Origin: Rubripirellula sp. | GTDB lineage: Bacteria > Planctomycetota > Planctomycetia > Pirellulales > Pirellulaceae | NCBI GenBank assembly: GCA_012270385.1 | Contig: JAAXIK010000219.1 | Location: 1-56,076, forward strand | Length of the DNA: 56,076 bases | Direction of reading: 5' to 3' | Shown here: piece by piece, positions 1-9,159 of the stretch | Numbering within the stretch: position 1 is the first letter of the stretch | How the letters are laid out: each line of letters begins with the position of its first letter | Made by a program: the position numbers and the translations under genes | The notes under the pieces: generated by a model | The model's database searches: none | What the model was told of the DNA's origin: nothing | What the model saw: only the letters and a program-made list of their open reading frames with translations

Positions 1-1670
1 CTAGGCAAATCAAAATTCCTCTCAAACCGCAGGCTTTCGCCAGCAGCTGGAACTTTCCCATCACGTGCCGAATCACCCCATATCCAGCTTGCACTCAGCG
101 GGCGATGCTCACCCTCGTTGGCTTGACTCGCACCACGAACTACCGGAGTATCAATTTTTGTTGTCCATGCATTGGTTATATGTGAATCACCGACAATAAA
201 CGGCTCTGCTGTCAAACGTCGTGCTACTGGGCCCTGAAAGTGGAACGGACTTGATTCATCAGACGGTTGCTGGACCGATAGTAGTTGATATGCCTCGGAG
301 GTGACGATCAATCGAAGAAGAGCCTTAAGATCATAGTTCTCATTAATGAGATAAACTGCGAGCAAGTCCAAGAGTTCTGCATTCCACGGTTCATTCTGCA
401 TTGCATCAATCGGGTGCACGATCCCGTGTCCCATCATTTGGTACCAGATTCGATTCACGATGGACCGAGAAAACTGTCCGTTTTTAGGATGGGTCACCAA
501 ATCCGCCAACTGTGACAGACGCTCTTCGCGATTAAGTCCCTTCTCGATCTCACCAAGCTCAGGGAACAACCAAGAGGGTTGCGCGAAACGTCCAACAGAT
601 TTATCGCAACGAAAAATCTCTAACGGCTTATCAGAATAGATAGCAGCCAAACCAAAAGCATCATCAAGTGTCCAGCTGTCTACGAAACTATCATGACAAG
701 ACGCACACTTCAAATTTATACTGAGAAAAGCCTGTGCAACACTCTGTGCAAATTGGATTTCAACCGTTTGACCAGCACTGACTTCACCGCGCCAGCGAAT
801 TCCATCAATAAAGCCTCGGCTCTCATCATTCGGGGGCGATATCAGTTCTTTTACCATTAAATGATAAGGCTTATTTTCCAGTAACGCCCCATAAAGCCAA
901 CTGCTTATCTGTCGCCGCCCCCCAGTAATGAAACCTGTACCACTGTAATCATTTCTCAATAAATCATTGAAAAAGGTAATCCAATGATCACTGTAATCAG
1001 TCGATTGCGAAAGTAATTTATCAACTAACTCTGTTCTCTTTTTTGGATTCTCCTCAGCAACGAACACATCGAGATCCTCTACGGTTGGCAGAAGCCCAAG
1101 TAAATCTAAGGATACTCGTCTAAAAAACTCCGCGTCGTTTACTATCACCATGGGCTTTGTTGATTTCGCATCCCTGTCCAACGCGAGGACCTTATCGATG
1201 GGATTGAAGCCATCTTTGGCGTTAAAGTCAATTTTCGATATCGATAATTGAAGCGGTGCTTGATAATGATTTCCGTCGAAATTGAACCCATCTTCCCACT
1301 GTAAGCCCTGATCGATCCAATCTCTCAATGTTTTGATTTCGCTTGCCGTGAGTTGACTTCTTTCAGGAGGTGGCATCTGCAATTCGGCATCATCCGATAC
1401 AAGCCTCTTGATCAATTCTGATTCATCAGCGTTTCCTGCTTCAACTATTCCTTGCTTGAGAATTCGATCCCGATCTCGAATCGCAAATCCTCCTTTAGCA
1501 TCCTCGCCACGATGGCAATCTAGACAATACTTCTTCAAGATGGGCACGACTTCATGGGCAAAGTCAACCACCTCGGGATCGTTAGCAACAGCTCGTGAGT
1601 TACCGACCAAGAGTGAGCTAGCCAAGCCAAACAGGACCCAAAAAATGGCGGTTATCATTCGATCACGCAT
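1..1670 (-). CDS. PSCyt1/PSCyt2/PSD1 planctomycete cytochrome c-type protein (C-terminus beyond window)
   Basis: The reverse-strand frame is open from an ATG at 1670 to the left edge, about 556 residues, so the C-terminus is missing. It begins with a signal peptide of about 29 residues ending near SRAVA. A c-type haem motif CLDCH with the planctomycete signature DAKGGF follows, then MPPPE, the PSCyt1 hallmark. Further on come a PSCyt2 (DUF1549)-like region with a second CASCH motif and the start of a PSD1 (DUF1553)-like region with RIWYQMMGHGIV. These large exported proteins are abundant in Planctomycetes and are often linked to polysaccharide or sulfatase loci, but their biochemical role is not established. 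An alternative start is the ATG four codons downstream (1658). No in-frame stop was seen. Confidence 0.9.
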   Translation of the reverse strand, partial: MRDRMITAIFWVLFGLASSLLVGNSRAVANDPEVVDFAHEVVPILKKYCLDCHRGEDAKGGFAIRDRDRILKQGIVEAGNADESELIKRLVSDDAELQMPPPERSQLTASEIKTLRDWIDQGLQWEDGFNFDGNHYQAPLQLSISKIDFNAKDGFNPIDKVLALDRDAKSTKPMVIVNDAEFFRRVSLDLLGLLPTVEDLDVFVAEENPKKRTELVDKLLSQSTDYSDHWITFFNDLLRNDYSGTGFITGGRRQISSWLYGALLENKPYHLMVKELISPPNDESRGFIDGIRWRGEVSAGQTVEIQFAQSVAQAFLSINLKCASCHDSFVDSWTLDDAFGLAAIYSDKPLEIFRCDKSVGRFAQPSWLFPELGEIEKGLNREERLSQLADLVTHPKNGQFSRSIVNRIWYQMMGHGIVHPIDAMQNEPWNAELLDLLAVYLINENYDLKALLRLIVTSEAYQLLSVQQPSDESSPFHFQGPVARRLTAEPFIVGDSHITNAWTTKIDTPVVRGASQANEGEHRPLSASWIWGDSARDGKVPAAGESLRFERNFDLP

Positions 1671-1799
1671 TAACAGTGGGATACTAAAGTGAAAATGATT
1701 GAGAAACCACACGTTTGACTCACTCTCGAGTAAGCAAATGTCCCAAAAATTGGTAACCGATGAAACTATCTATTCAAGATGAAATTTGGATTCCTGGAA

Positions 1800-2771
1800 T
1801 TAACCGCGCCAAAGCTTACGGCCAATGCCAGAGTTGTAGTTCGTCCAGTTTCCATCCACAGAGATATCGGTATCAATCACGTTGATATACGAAGCGAGCT
1901 TGGCATCTAAATTATCAAGATGATGGAGAACGAGTGCCTCCAATGTAGCGGGTAATCTTGGACTACCGTATTCCATTGAACCATGATGGCTGACGATTAG
2001 ATGCTCTAACTGATGTTTTAAACTATCCTCAACTAACTTTGGATGTCGCTGAGAAACGTCACAGATTTTCTCATTGAGCATCTGGACACCTATCACTATG
2101 TGCCCAACCAATTGACCTTGGTCGGTGTAGGTTGTTTCCCCAGAACTCGAAAGCTCCTTGATCTTCCCCAAATCGTGCAGGAAAGCTCCATAAAGTAGAA
2201 GATCGCCATCAAGCTGTGGATAGCGTGGAGCAACTATTTTTACCAATTCCATGAGATCGACTGTGTGTTGCAATAAGCCGCCAGGAAAAGCGTGATGATG
2301 ACTGACGGCTGCTGGCGCCCGCTGGAGTGCTTGCACAAAATCGGAATCGGCTAAAAATGCTTCGCCGATTGCTTGTAATGCGGGATCCTTCACACCCTTC
2401 AGCATGCTGGATAATTGCCCGAAAAGTTGATTTGCTTTCTGTGAATCAAATCTTTCAAAATCAGCCAAATCTACCCTACTGGGATCGATCCGCTCCACAG
2501 CGGTCACAATCATTTGCAGACTACCGTTGTGGATTTGTGTGCGTCCGCGGCAGATAACAAAATCTAATCGATCGAACGATTCGAAGACCCGTTCATCCAC
2601 GTTCCACATCATGGCTGCAATGATGCCTGTTTTGTCCTCAAGGCGTAGTAAAATATACTTGCTTCCTTGGCGGTTGACACGGAGTTGTTTATCGGCCACA
2701 CGAAATGCCTGATCTACTGGTACGCCGTCGCAGAGGTCCTTGACTGAAACTCGATCGCTTGACATTTTCAC
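1800..2771 (-). CDS. YhaM-like 3'-5' exoribonuclease (OB fold plus HD domain)
   Basis: A 323-residue cytoplasmic protein. The N-terminal ~110 residues resemble an OB-fold nucleic-acid-binding domain (DKTGIIAAMMWN region). Residues about 155-290 form a metal-dependent HD domain, with SHHHAFPGGLLQHT, the HD pair in AFLHDLGKIKE and VSHHGSMEYGSP providing the metal ligands. The architecture and length match the YhaM/CbfI family, which degrades RNA or single-stranded DNA from the 3' end. The first ATG is at 2771, with a second two codons in (2765); both are plausible. It stands alone between the PSD1 gene and the divergent kinase gene, so context adds little. The exact substrate is inferred from the family. 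Confidence 0.85.
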   Translation of the reverse strand: MKMSSDRVSVKDLCDGVPVDQAFRVADKQLRVNRQGSKYILLRLEDKTGIIAAMMWNVDERVFESFDRLDFVICRGRTQIHNGSLQMIVTAVERIDPSRVDLADFERFDSQKANQLFGQLSSMLKGVKDPALQAIGEAFLADSDFVQALQRAPAAVSHHHAFPGGLLQHTVDLMELVKIVAPRYPQLDGDLLLYGAFLHDLGKIKELSSSGETTYTDQGQLVGHIVIGVQMLNEKICDVSQRHPKLVEDSLKHQLEHLIVSHHGSMEYGSPRLPATLEALVLHHLDNLDAKLASYINVIDTDISVDGNWTNYNSGIGRKLWRG

Positions 2772-2948
2772 TTATTGGGTGAGGGCAGGGGAGTAAAACG
2801 GAGAATCTCCAAAGATGCATTGAACCCACCCCACATGGCAACCCCTGAAACCCGATATCTTTGTTTGTTTCTACTCTTTCCCGAGCACTTTCTTGAAAAT
2901 TAAACGCTATATTTCAATAGTAGTTTCGCAAATCGGTTAGGTAGCCCA

Positions 2949-4484
2949 ATGCCCGCTGAGCCATCGACATTTGAATTTCTCGAACTCCCACAGTCCGAAG
3001 ATGAGATCGGCCGGCTAGGTCCCTACAGCGTCATCGCTCTGATTGGTGAGGGAGGCAGGGGGGCGGTCTTCAAAGAGAGGGATCGTCGCATAAAAAGCTA
3101 TGTTGAAATGACGAGCATGAGAAAGAAGTGGGCAAGCTCTGCGATTGGCAGGAAGAGATTTGTCGAGGAAGCACGAGCCATGGCGGCTGTGCAACACGAT
3201 AATGTAGCCACCATCTTCGAGGTTGGGATTTACGAAGGGACTCCTTTCCTCGCAATGGAAATGCTCCAAGGTAAACCCCTTAATCAACTGATTAAAGAGA
3301 AATACCGCTTCACCATTGATGAAGTCTTCCGACTTGCAGATGAAGTTGCTGCTGGATTATCTGCCGCGCATCAAAGAAAGATCATTCACCGCGATATCAA
3401 ACCAGCTAATATTTGGATTGAATCCTCCTCTGGTCGTGCAAAAATTCTTGACTTTGGTCTAGCGATTGCGGGAGGTGATTTTGACCGCTTTACGCACCGT
3501 GGTTCTGTTTTGGGTAGCCCAGCATACCTCTCACCCGAACAATCCCGGGGTGAATCTTTAGATGACAGGAGTGATTTATACAGCCTCGGTATTGTGCTCT
3601 ATCAAGTTTGTGCAGGGGTCCCTCCGCTGCTATGCAAAAAGATACCTGATCAGCTGATTGCAAACATCTGTGGGCAACCGGAGCCATTAGCAAAATTGCA
3701 ACCGGATCTTCCTGAACCCCTCTGTGAACTCGTACATCAACTTCTTGAAAAGGAACCACGAAACCGGCCAAATTCTGCAATTGCATTGCAGGAGCGGATT
3801 CGTGATACCAAGAATCAATGTAACACACTGCAAAACGCAGCATTGCAGATTGTCACCAACAACCCTCCCCAATTCAATGAAGCAGAGCAGCAAGAAAAGG
3901 GATCTGTAGACACTACACCCAAAGAGAAGTTGAAGTCGACCAAGTCAAACTATAAATACTATTCGGCTTCCGCATTTGTTTTGGCTTGTGTTGTATTGCT
4001 GATATTTTGGAACGGCAAGGAAAATCGTGTAGCTAATACTCCTGTAAAGCAACGCAACACAATCAAACCAAGCCCGAAAGTTGTTCGAATTACGCCTAAT
4101 GACCTCAACCCACTTAAGATAAAAATATCGTCAGAGGATCAAGTTTCTTTTCCTATCCCAGGCGCTGCTTTATTCAAGTTGACTATCGAAAACACGGCAA
4201 AGAGTCCCTCTGTTGACCCAAAGCGTCTCTACTTCGAACAGAAAGTCGTTGCTCAAGTAATGACTTTGCTGAATCCCGTAGAGTCAAATGAAGTCCTGCG
4301 CCCGGCTTTCGCGATCAAGTTTTCTCCTAAGCGACTACCGAACCGTGGTGCCACAGTAGAGTTTGACATTCAGTTCTTAACTAATGACTTGTCCCCGGGA
4401 AACTATAATCTCTCCTTCGAGCTACAGACCCCCAATGGGCAATCAATACAGAGGATTAATCAGATACTAACTTTGACAGAATAA
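2949..4484 (+). CDS. membrane-anchored Ser/Thr protein kinase, beta-3 lysine replaced by Thr
   Basis: A 511-residue PknB-type kinase. Residues ~25-290 form the kinase domain: Gly-rich loop GEGGRGAVF (33-41), catalytic loop HRDIKPAN (147-154), DFG (168-170) and SPE (195-197). A hydrophobic segment at ~337-354 probably crosses the membrane, leaving an exported C-terminal domain of ~150 residues of unknown function. The usual VALK motif of strand beta-3 reads VEMT (52-55, Thr codon 3111-3113), so the ATP-positioning lysine is absent while the other key residues remain. It may be a pseudokinase, or a nearby lysine (K42 or K49) may substitute as in WNK kinases. The next gene, an ECF-sigma-like protein, starts 76 bp downstream and is probably co-transcribed. 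Confidence 0.85.
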   Translation: MPAEPSTFEFLELPQSEDEIGRLGPYSVIALIGEGGRGAVFKERDRRIKSYVEMTSMRKKWASSAIGRKRFVEEARAMAAVQHDNVATIFEVGIYEGTPFLAMEMLQGKPLNQLIKEKYRFTIDEVFRLADEVAAGLSAAHQRKIIHRDIKPANIWIESSSGRAKILDFGLAIAGGDFDRFTHRGSVLGSPAYLSPEQSRGESLDDRSDLYSLGIVLYQVCAGVPPLLCKKIPDQLIANICGQPEPLAKLQPDLPEPLCELVHQLLEKEPRNRPNSAIALQERIRDTKNQCNTLQNAALQIVTNNPPQFNEAEQQEKGSVDTTPKEKLKSTKSNYKYYSASAFVLACVVLLIFWNGKENRVANTPVKQRNTIKPSPKVVRITPNDLNPLKIKISSEDQVSFPIPGAALFKLTIENTAKSPSVDPKRLYFEQKVVAQVMTLLNPVESNEVLRPAFAIKFSPKRLPNRGATVEFDIQFLTNDLSPGNYNLSFELQTPNGQSIQRINQILTLTE

Positions 4485-4560
4485 AATAATCTATTCCGTC
4501 ATCCCCTGGGAACTTACACGAAAACGATCAGTTCACATTATTGAATGCGAAATAAGAAGA

Positions 4561-5250
4561 ATGACTAATAGTGCCGTCATTACGCTCAATCGCTCCAAAT
4601 ATCAATGGATCTCAGCGGAGAGCCCAGCGAGTTTTGCGCTACGCTATGCATGTACCATGCGTAAGTTCCTAAACGCTACTTTCTCCAGTGATGACACGAG
4701 TAGACTTATCTTGCAAAGCTCCATAGAAACCCTGATCAAAGAAGGATACGGGGATACAGAACATCAACTATTAAGGAACTACTTAATTGATCTTATCTCT
4801 CAGCATGCGAAGATTTTTCAGAATAGAAAGGTGTTAGATAATTCTGGAAACCCGCTCGATCCGAAGAAACTGGCGGAGCTTAAACCAGAATCAATCGCAT
4901 GGATGCAGAATTGGAGGGACGGTCTCTTAGAAAGATCTTGGCGTTCAATTGAGAGATTGCAACATAACGATCCTGAATCACCAATTTATTCTGTTCTCCG
5001 AGCATCCTCAGCTCAACCCTCAGCAGATCCCTCAATGCTCAGCGTTCAAATCGCGGCGTCCGATGCATTGACACTCACAGGAGATCAAATAGAAGACCTA
5101 CTTTCTAAAGCGAAGATAACCTTTGCACAGATTCTTGCTGATGAGATCAGCGAAACCATCGCGGATCATTCTCAAGACTCCATCCTCCAAGAGATTCAAC
5201 TTCTTGGGCTCAACCGAGCATTCGTAGACATCAAGACTGAGTACAACTGA
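4561..5250 (+). CDS. divergent ECF-sigma-like regulatory protein
   Basis: A 229-residue soluble protein. The C-terminal half resembles, from memory, the end of a planctomycete ECF-like sigma family: W-R-D-(G/E)-LL-x-R-(S/A)-W, then YSVLR, then a region aligning with the usual LGxxLTxxxVRQxLHRARExFADLLLDEV segment (here LTGDQIEDLLSKAKITFAQILADEI). The N-terminal half is too divergent to show a credible sigma region 2 or a DNA-binding helix. It may therefore be a regulator derived from a sigma factor rather than a working sigma factor. It directly follows the Ser/Thr kinase gene, a pairing common in Planctomycetes for ECF regulators. The family assignment is an inference; the reading frame itself is well supported by position and length. 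Confidence 0.5.
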   Translation: MTNSAVITLNRSKYQWISAESPASFALRYACTMRKFLNATFSSDDTSRLILQSSIETLIKEGYGDTEHQLLRNYLIDLISQHAKIFQNRKVLDNSGNPLDPKKLAELKPESIAWMQNWRDGLLERSWRSIERLQHNDPESPIYSVLRASSAQPSADPSMLSVQIAASDALTLTGDQIEDLLSKAKITFAQILADEISETIADHSQDSILQEIQLLGLNRAFVDIKTEYN

Positions 5251-5512
5251 TGGCTCTTGGCAATTCTTAGCAGGAGACCAGATTTTTGACCAACGTCGTG
5301 AAGTAGGATGCAGCAGCCCAGACCTCCGTTGTTCTAAACTACTTCACCACAAACCTGAAATTTCAGCATATTTCGCTAGTTCTTAGATCTCGCTTGAAAG
5401 TCAATTCAAACGTTGCGAAAATAAGAATCCTCCGGTTCTCTTAATTGCAGCGGTTATCTTTTTGATAACATGCTGCGGTAATCTAGCCCTCAACTCCCTG
5501 ATCTATCGTCCC

Positions 5513-6598
5513 ATGATCCGATTGATTGCCTGCATCGTTTTATTCACCTGCACTTCAATATATGGAGTGGCATTCGCTGCTCTTGACCAAGAACCTTCCA
5601 CTGACGAATCCAGTCAATCAGGAACTGAAGCAGGGGTAAGCGAATCTAATCAGTCCCCTTCGCCCCTAAACACGGACGGAAACCTAATCGACGCACAACG
5701 CGATATCGTTCCGATCCTTCGTGATAACTGCTTGGCGTGCCATGGCCCCGATGATGCCAAAAATGACTTTAGAGTTGATGATCACGATAGCATGATGGAC
5801 TACATCGAATCAGGGGACGTCGAATCAAGTTCACTTTTCGTGGATTATTTGACAACCGATGATCCGGACTATCTCATGCCTCCGCCATCAAAAGGTGGCC
5901 CACTTAGTACCACCGAACTAGCTCTGATTCGAGTATGGATAGAGGAGGGCGCCGTTTGGCCAGAAAACTTAACATTTACTGACATCAGCGATACAACCGA
6001 GACAGAAAGAAATAAAACAGAGCAGGCATTGCCGAAGGATCTGCAGACACGCCTTTGGATGGCCCAAGGTTTTTTACACCCAGCAACTGTCCACTTTCCA
6101 ATCGCACTACTCACGGTTGGCGGTTTCTTTGTTGTTGTGGGATGGAAATGCCCGAACGATGGCACCCAAATCCCTCTTGCGGCACTTTGGCTAGGTTCAC
6201 TCTCGGCAATTGCTTCAACGGCAATGGGATGGGCATTTGCTCCAGAGCAAGGCTACGGTAGCAATTGGACGTTTCTGGATTTTGACCGGGAGGTGGATGC
6301 ACACCGCTGGAGTGCAGTCATCGTCTCGGTAGCCACCACTTTCTTCTCCATCGTTGCACTCGTAGCGGTCATGCTCAAAAGTGAGCGTCTTACCAAGATT
6401 TGGAAAATTGGACTCTTGCTTTCAGCTGGCATGGTGGGTGCGGTAGGCCACCAAGGTGGTGAGATGACCTACGGAAAGGATTTCTATCCCCGTGCAATCC
6501 GGATTCTTCTTGGACAACCTGAGAACAACACGCCCATACAAGAAGAGACGAGGATATCAGAGGAGAATAGCAAAGAGGCCGAACTCATCACTCGTTAG
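5513..6598 (+). CDS. exported c-type cytochrome (PSCyt1-like) with DUF2231 membrane domain
   Basis: Starting at the ATG at 5513 gives a clear signal peptide ending GVAFA and a protein of 361 residues; the frame is open further upstream to 5462 but that extension lacks signal-peptide character. After a low-complexity acidic linker comes a planctomycete cytochrome module: one haem site CLACH, the DAKNDFRVDD segment, and YLMPPPSKGGPL followed by a WIEEGAVWPE helix. The C-terminal part begins FLHPATVHFPIALL, the signature of DUF2231, and has about four transmembrane helices. The protein is probably an inner-membrane, periplasm-facing electron-transfer or sensor protein. Its substrate is unknown. 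It stops at TAG. Confidence 0.8.
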   Translation: MIRLIACIVLFTCTSIYGVAFAALDQEPSTDESSQSGTEAGVSESNQSPSPLNTDGNLIDAQRDIVPILRDNCLACHGPDDAKNDFRVDDHDSMMDYIESGDVESSSLFVDYLTTDDPDYLMPPPSKGGPLSTTELALIRVWIEEGAVWPENLTFTDISDTTETERNKTEQALPKDLQTRLWMAQGFLHPATVHFPIALLTVGGFFVVVGWKCPNDGTQIPLAALWLGSLSAIASTAMGWAFAPEQGYGSNWTFLDFDREVDAHRWSAVIVSVATTFFSIVALVAVMLKSERLTKIWKIGLLLSAGMVGAVGHQGGEMTYGKDFYPRAIRILLGQPENNTPIQEETRISEENSKEAELITR

Positions 6599-6821
6599 CA
6601 GTAAACTGCGGCGGCAGTGGGCGGTCCGAGCTAGATTGTTGTGCGTAGAATACCGTAGCTCTTTCATTTTCTCTGAAGCGAATCAAACGGATATCGCTCC
6701 ATCGACTGCTCTGGAGCAATATCATCTTGCCCAGTGGCAATGATTGTGCCCGTTACAAAACACCGAGTGATGACCCATTCGTACAGGCCATTTTTCCCTC
6801 TCAATCGATAACCTCCTACCC

Positions 6822-9017
6822 GTGGTTTCAGCATTGAACCTTAATACTCAAGATTCTCAATTCGATGACATGCGTAATCAGGCGAACGAAAGCATCTTTA
6901 TCAATAGAGAGTTGAGCTGGCTTGAATTTAACGAACGCGTATTGCAACAAGCATATGACAGTTCCTTGCCGCTTTTAGAACGCGCGAAGTTTCTTGCGAT
7001 TACAAGCTCGAATCTTGATGAGTTCATGATGGTTCGAGCCGGAAGCCTAAAGCTGCAATATGAGCGGAACCCGTTTTTGCGAGATCCGGCGGGATTAACT
7101 GTCGAAGAACAACTCCGAGATGTGTCGCAAGCTTGTAAGAAGCACGTCGAGCGCCAATGCTTTCTTTACAATTCCGATTTAGAAACTGCTCTGGCTCAGT
7201 CGGGAATACGAAGATTAGACATAGCCGCTTGCGGACACTCAGAACTGCGAGCCGTTGAGCAGAAACTGGATGAGATCGAAGCAATCCTATCACCCCAAAC
7301 CATTTCTCACTCTAATCACTTTCCGTTGTTGCAAGGACTCAGCCTACACCTTTGCGTTCGATTAAAGCAGAAGCAGCACTTGGATTGTGAGACAAATCCT
7401 TCTCTGGAATCAGTAGATGAGAGCGTTGATGATTTTTCGATCATACCACTCGGAAAATCTTTATCGCGCGTCATTCCACTACCCTCTGATACTGGGCATA
7501 CCTATCTATTGCTTGAGGATTTAATCACCACATATATTTCGCGTTTCTTTCCAGGCCGTGAAGTACTTGAGTGTAGCGTCTTTCGCATTACTAGAAATGC
7601 TGATATCGAGCTGAGAGAGGATTCCGCACCTGACCTGATGGTCGGGATGGAAGAAGTACTTGAAAGCCGGAATCGCTCACGAGTGATTCGATTGGAATAC
7701 CAGCATGGCACAAGCGAAAGAACACTTGACTTCCTCACCCAGAAAATGGAAATCGAAGATCGCGATTTGTATTCCATTCAAGGACCTTTGGACTTAACGC
7801 ATCTGTTTACTGTCTACGGACTTCGAGGATTTGATTCACTTCGAGATACACCTTGGCCAGCACAGAAAACCCCAAATCTTGATCCTACAAAATCTATGTT
7901 CTCCAATATTTCGGAACGCGACTTCTTATTATCGCATCCTTATGAGAGCTTTGATCCTATTGTGAGGATGATTGAAGAGGCAGCGTCCGATGACCGAGTT
8001 TTGGCAATCAAGCAGGTCCTTTATCGAACGAGCCGACAGAGCCCCATCGTTGCAGCTCTAAAAAAAGCTGCTCAGAATGGAAAATATGTATCAGTAGTTG
8101 TTGAATTAAAAGCTCGATTCGATGAGGCAAGAAACATCGAATGGGCCCGAGAGATGGAACGGACCGGCGTGCAGGTAATCTATGGAATCCGTGGTCTCAA
8201 AACTCATGCAAAAGTCTGTATCATCGTTCGGAAGGAGTCCCATGGGATCACTCGGTACATGCACTTTGGTACCGGCAACTATAACGAAGCCACAGCCAAC
8301 CTCTATGGGGACATTTCGTTACTCACCTGCAACGAAGAACTAGGATCCGAAGCAACATCTTTCTTCAATGCCATTGCGGGTGCAAGTCAACTTACCCACC
8401 TTCAGCAGATTGCTGCTGCACCTGATTCTCTTCGGCCAAGATTACTCGGATTGATCGAGCAGGAAAGGATACGATGTGAACAAGGGCAGAAAGGTGAAAT
8501 TGTCGCGAAGCTGAATGCTTTGGTGGACCCAAAAATCATTGAAGCGTTGTACGCTGCCAGCCAAGCTGGTGTAAGAGTTAAACTCAATATCAGAGGTGTC
8601 TGCTGCCTTCGTCCAGGGGTAAAGGGACTGAGTGAGAATATCACCGTCGTTTCCATTGTTGATCGTTTTCTGGAGCACGCTCGCGTTTTGTACTTCAGAC
8701 AAGGGGGTAACCCTAAAATCTTCATCAGTAGCGCGGACTGGATGCCGCGGAATCTTGACCGTCGTATCGAACTATTGGTTCCTATTCTGGATCCCCTATG
8801 CGCTGAAAAACTTGGGCATACACTTCGTTGCTACTTCAAGGATCAAAGTAATGCGTGGTCAATGGACAGCAATGGTAAGTACCTAAGTCCTGAGCGTACA
8901 GCGAGGTCCTACCGCGTTCAGCATCAACTTTACGAAACCGCGAAAGCAGCAGCGGTGGCTGAACGCAATCTAAATCAAGGACAATTTCAACCTCACTTAC
9001 CCAAAGCTGAGCATTAA
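6822..9017 (+). CDS. ppk1: polyphosphate kinase 1
   Basis: A 731-residue protein of normal PPK1 length. PPK1 reversibly transfers the gamma phosphate of ATP to polyphosphate. The N-terminal signature INRELSWLEFNERVL is intact. The catalytic region contains HFGTGNYNEATANLYGD, whose histidine is the autophosphorylated residue of the family, and a second conserved histidine in the LEHARVLYF segment. Arg and Lys residues of the phosphate tunnel (KQVLYRTS, VELKARFDE, GLKTHAKV) are present. The start used here is GTG at 6822; an ATG at 6870, just before the NRELSW motif, is equally possible. The gene stands alone between a cytochrome gene and convergent purB. Confidence 0.95.
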   Translation: MVSALNLNTQDSQFDDMRNQANESIFINRELSWLEFNERVLQQAYDSSLPLLERAKFLAITSSNLDEFMMVRAGSLKLQYERNPFLRDPAGLTVEEQLRDVSQACKKHVERQCFLYNSDLETALAQSGIRRLDIAACGHSELRAVEQKLDEIEAILSPQTISHSNHFPLLQGLSLHLCVRLKQKQHLDCETNPSLESVDESVDDFSIIPLGKSLSRVIPLPSDTGHTYLLLEDLITTYISRFFPGREVLECSVFRITRNADIELREDSAPDLMVGMEEVLESRNRSRVIRLEYQHGTSERTLDFLTQKMEIEDRDLYSIQGPLDLTHLFTVYGLRGFDSLRDTPWPAQKTPNLDPTKSMFSNISERDFLLSHPYESFDPIVRMIEEAASDDRVLAIKQVLYRTSRQSPIVAALKKAAQNGKYVSVVVELKARFDEARNIEWAREMERTGVQVIYGIRGLKTHAKVCIIVRKESHGITRYMHFGTGNYNEATANLYGDISLLTCNEELGSEATSFFNAIAGASQLTHLQQIAAAPDSLRPRLLGLIEQERIRCEQGQKGEIVAKLNALVDPKIIEALYAASQAGVRVKLNIRGVCCLRPGVKGLSENITVVSIVDRFLEHARVLYFRQGGNPKIFISSADWMPRNLDRRIELLVPILDPLCAEKLGHTLRCYFKDQSNAWSMDSNGKYLSPERTARSYRVQHQLYETAKAAAVAERNLNQGQFQPHLPKAEH

Positions 9018-9159
9018 GGAATAGAAAGGCTGCTATTGTAGAATGATCAGGTCAGTGATTTTCTATTGCACTTAGTCTCCTCAAGGTGCTCGCACTTGCT
9101 ACGTGCAATATTGACAACCGCTCGAAATCACTTGGCAATACGAACTTTTTATTTGAACC

